Assembly (NCBI RefSeq): GCF_000003815.2
Contig: NC_049991.1
Location: forward strand, 18,756,611-18,820,610
Direction of reading: 5' to 3'
DNA length: 64,000 bases
Source of the DNA: Branchiostoma floridae
Lineage: Eukaryota; Chordata; Leptocardii; Amphioxiformes; Branchiostomatidae
Below the pieces are notes generated by a model, which made no database searches, was not told the origin of the DNA, and saw only the letters and a list, made by a program, of their open reading frames with translations. Numbering within the stretch: the stretch's first letter is position 1; the number at the start of each line of letters is the position of its first letter. The position numbers were made by a program, and so were the translations under genes. Positions 60,690-64,000 of the stretch are shown here, one piece after another.

Positions 60690-60800
60690 TGCCAGACGCA
60701 CAGAGCTATTAAAGTTGCTATGGCCGGACAAGTCACGAAGGGCACAACAGGAGCTATTAAAGTTGCTATGGCCGTACAAGTCACGAAGGGTACAACAGTC
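60690..60800. repeat. 48-bp tandem repeat
   Basis: gagctattaaagttgctatg begins at 60703 and 60751, with caagtcacgaagggcacaac in each. Related single units lie near 60500 and 61755. The 48-bp period gives an in-frame 16-residue repeat, but no gene context. Confidence 0.85.
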
Positions 60801-61929
60801 ATGTTAACTTTACTGAGTACTTCGGTCTCCGGAAACAGTCAAGTTCGTGTTCAAACAAGTCCGGTCAGCCCCTGACAAACCGACAAGTAGTAACCCAGTG
60901 CCTGGCTACATGCTAGTACATTGTATATTGTATATTGTCAGATAGGAGAGATGTCATTTAGGCCTACTCTCCAAGCCATGTTACACGGAGAGTAAGAGGA
61001 GCGCTCGTGTTCTACTACTATATGTACGCGACTCAACCTCTGCTTGGAGAGTGATTTAGGTTCTTCCCACTAGACGGTGATCGCCGAGAGACCGTACAGC
61101 AAACAAAATTGGATTTTTCAGACCCTGGACTTCATAAATAATTTCCATAAGATGCAAGATGAAATATTATGAGTTAAAAGACAACAAAACACTAAAAACG
61201 TTCTTAAAAATGTTTGAAATTCGCCGCCTACAGTTGAAATGGGGTGTTAAATATACCTACTTTCTAATCAGAGGTTGATGGGGGAAAATTGTAACCATTT
61301 TCTTATATACCGTTTTTTCCTGCCAGCTATCCCACCACTAAGGAAAAGGTCACGATTTTCCCCATTAACCTCTGCTTGGAGAGAGACATACACGTATACC
61401 GTTGTCTGTGGGGTCCCCGGCGAGATTTAGAATTCTCTGATTAATTTATGTTGTTGATCATTCTTTTTAACCCACGTGTTATAAAACCTCACTTACAGCC
61501 CTGCAAGTCCAAGTTCATATTTACTACATCATTTCCATTTTTATCATACTACATTGTCGTGAAACAATCTTTGTATAGTCAGTTACCAGGCGACAGGTTA
61601 CACACATTGTTGGCCAGTTTATGGATATAGAGTGTTGTCAGCCGACGAGTCATAAAAACATCCATACGGCCCGGCAAGTTCATATTTTAATTCCCGTTTC
61701 CAAGTAACTAAGTACGCCTGTATCCAAAACTTTCAGGTCACGAAGGGCGCAACAGGAGCTATTAAAGTTGCTATGACTGGAGCTATTATTAAAGTTGCTA
61801 ACTTTCTAGAGGCATTCAGACGTTTATGGGTCCCGCCAAGACATGGCCAGGCCATTACCGAGTGCAAAGAAGTGGTATTAAATAATGAAAACACACAGAC
61901 ACACAGTCATGATGCATCCCTGGCAAGTT

Positions 61930-62500
61930 CTCATTTTCCTGAACGTTTCTTGTCTGAACCTTTTGTAGTATTTCAGGCCGGCGTTAGGGCTAAGTGATAG
62001 CATTGGGGTCATACAAATGGCCTTAGAACACAATGACTTACCTTGGCGACCAAGCGGCGTCAAAGACTCAGTGATACACTTGTGGAAATGTTTTAAATAA
62101 CGTAACTTTGCGGCCAGTTCATTTGGCATTTGAACCTTTTTAGGCAGGAGTTAAGGCAAAGATATTAGGCGCTGGCGACATACAAATGTTCTAAGAACTA
62201 GTTCGAACACAATAATAGCTTACCTTAGCGACCAAGCGACCGTGTAAGACTCAAGTGATACACTTGAGGAATCGTCTTTAAATTTCGTATCTTAGCGGCC
62301 AGTTCATTTGGCATTTGAACCTTGTCTGAAATTTTAAGCCCGCGTTAAGGCAAAGATATCAAGCGCTGGCGACATACAAATGGTCTAAGAACTAGTTCGA
62401 ACACAATAATAGCTTACCTTGGCGACCAAGCGACCGTGTAAGACTCAGTGATACACTTGAGGAAACGTCTTTAACGTAGCGGCCAGTTCAAGACGTTGGC
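61930..62500. repeat. ~182-194-bp tandem repeat, three copies
   Basis: cttaccttggcgaccaagcg or close variants occur at 62037, 62219 and 62413. Units share gcggccagttcatttggcat and acatacaaatggtctaagaa. Confidence 0.85.
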
Positions 62501-63484
62501 GGATTCTTCGGACACGAACCTGGCAACTGACCCCTCTCCTTTGTCAGGGGGTGAAATCTCCTGTTAAGACTCCAGCACACAGCCCTATCGGTATGTAATA
62601 TCTCAGTTAGCGCATGTCCCAAGGCGTTGCCGAGGCGCCGGGACTTTGTCCCCGACTCACACACTGACACCCATTCAACCACCTGAATGGCACCGCGAAA
62701 TAAAGTGAGCTAATAGCACAAATCAAGGGCCGGGGACAACAAAAAAGGAGGGCAAGGGTGTGTTGTCCTAAGCCCCGTCGGACGCTGACAAGCCGCGTGT
62801 TTGGAAAGACTTGTTTGCCCGGTCTTAATTGCCAAAGGAACAGCCACAGTGATTTTTTGGGGCCCTTAAGCCCCTCGATTAAGTTCGGTGGAAAGTTATT
62901 GCGCCGGGGGCGATTAGGGTGTGGGAGAACTTGGCAACATTATCCGCCACGTAACGAAAACATCGCCAGCAAATGACTCGTGTGTGGACTGCAAGGGGAG
63001 TGGTTTGGGTTTTTTTTTTAACGAGATTGTTTAGATCATTGCAAGGTCATTAGACCACTTCGAGGCAATGAACTAAGAAGTTGGAAATGATTTTACATGG
63101 AGATAGCGGTGGACATTTGTTTTGAAGGCTGATAAGTTGTAAACAGGAGGGAAACAGTTGTCGCCAAGAGAGTTCCATAATTGGGCTGTCCGGGGAAAGA
63201 AACTGTTATTATAGAAGGACTTGGAAACCGGCAATTGAACAGTATAGCGATGTGAGTTTGTTGCGCTGAAAGACTCTCAGTGCACGTGGAGGAACAAATA
63301 GTATGAGAATATATCATTGAAACAATAGCCATGAAAGTACCGGTAAATGTACCTTAATGTGTACAGCACTATAAAACGCTCAGACTTCGATTTTATTTTA
63401 TTTCATTTTATGGGGGTGGGGGGGTTGTCGGTTTTAAAGGAATTGCGTCACACCTTGGGAAGACAATAAACGTTCTTGAAAAGA

Positions 63485-63620
63485 GTATGATCACACAGTC
63501 ACACATGGACACACACTACGCATACAAACATTACAACCACACACATAAACACACACACTTACATGCAGCAACCTCCTTGCATGCATACACAGACAGAAAG
63601 ACACACAGACACAGAGTGTT
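63485..63620. repeat. CA-rich microsatellite region
   Basis: Interrupted (CA)n, mixed with acacac and cagacagaaagac runs. Confidence 0.8.
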
Positions 63621-64000
63621 TTATACAGACAAGTTAGATCTCTTCTTTTGAACAAGTTAAAGATGTCAGTAAAACTTGTATCATTATATCGTTCCATGTA
63701 AAATATAATGTAACATTACCAATGAGGTCAAAATCGTGCAAGGCAAATTCATTAAAATCACCAGTGGTACAAACTGCACAGTTTTGGTGGAGAGAGTTAA
63801 TGTCACAACAGAAAAATTCTTACATACAATTTTACAAGAATTATATAATTAATTCACATCTAGGATTATTTTATAAGGCACTCATAGGCATGACATGTTG
63901 TCATAATAATGTTCAATTCCATGGTAATAATACATACTGGTATATATATATATATCAATCTGGGACATTTGCTAATATATACAGTTCAAATCAGATTTGA

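Larger units (their letters stand above)
52395..64000. other. Gene-poor right flank, repeat-rich
   Basis: Apart from the repeats listed, no exon with recognisable homology was seen. The open frames are short, low in codon bias, or repeats read through. The 5' UTR and promoter of the unknown gene should lie just right of 52394. Stretches 53.5-54.9, 57.0-58.0, 59.0-60.2 and 62.5-64.0 kb appear to be unique AT-rich DNA with no clear feature. Confidence 0.5.

Noticed and set aside
60666..60875. Frame with a 16-residue repeat (AIKVAMAGQVTKGTTG)
   Set aside because: It reflects a 48-bp DNA tandem repeat; there is no start context, conservation or splice evidence.
1..64000. CRISPR arrays, operons, bacterial promoters
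   Set aside because: The spliced genes, SINEs and MITEs show a metazoan nuclear genome; the tandem repeats have no regular spacers.

Overview
The window looks like nuclear DNA of an invertebrate chordate, most probably an amphioxus (Branchiostoma). The genes have many small exons with GT-AG introns and chordate-type architecture. They sit in compact intergenic DNA crowded with short fold-back elements, tRNA-type SINEs, truncated LINE ends and local tandem repeats. The species call is an inference; no search was run.

Layout: (1) 1-7.13 kb holds the 5' end of a casein kinase 1 delta/epsilon gene on the minus strand. Its first two coding exons are at 7053-7128 and 6477-6587, and the rest lies beyond the left edge. 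(2) 7.5-13.3 kb is mostly intergenic, with one orphan exon candidate at 9625-9776. (3) 13.3-33.3 kb is a complete minus-strand RNF216/Triad3-type RBR ubiquitin ligase. I could join 22 coding exons with consistent splice phases, giving about 890 residues. (4) 35.35-36.72 kb is a plus-strand alpha-1,3-fucosyltransferase (GT10) with a single-exon CDS, divergent from RNF216. (5) 40.5-43.5 kb is a plus-strand DIPK1/FAM69 family ER kinase-like gene with three exons. It carries a one-base frame disruption. (6) 44.18-47.92 kb is a minus-strand TSSK-like protein kinase with both catalytic aspartates replaced, so a predicted pseudokinase. It is tail-to-tail with DIPK1. (7) 48.75-52.39 kb is a minus-strand gene of unknown family with four exons and 531 residues. 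(8) 52.4-64 kb has no convincing gene and is dominated by MITEs, SINEs and several tandem repeats, including a ~195-bp satellite that stays open on both strands.

The most interesting structure is inside RNF216, which has four separate partial exon duplications. Exon 13, the first half of RING1, is followed by a 108-bp (36-codon) in-frame repeat that carries a copy of the exon's 3' half and its splice donor each time. Degenerate copies of that exon's 5' half lie upstream of it. The 5' part of exon 2 is duplicated. A copy of the start of exon 21 lies in intron 20 with an intact acceptor and an in-frame stop, so it could act as an alternative last exon that removes the proline-rich tail. Together these could give RING1-expanded or C-terminally truncated isoforms; RNA data would decide.

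The genes do not form a functional operon-like unit. They are ordinary neighbours: a Ser/Thr kinase, a ubiquitin ligase, a Golgi glycosyltransferase, an ER kinase-like protein, a probable germline pseudokinase and one unknown protein.
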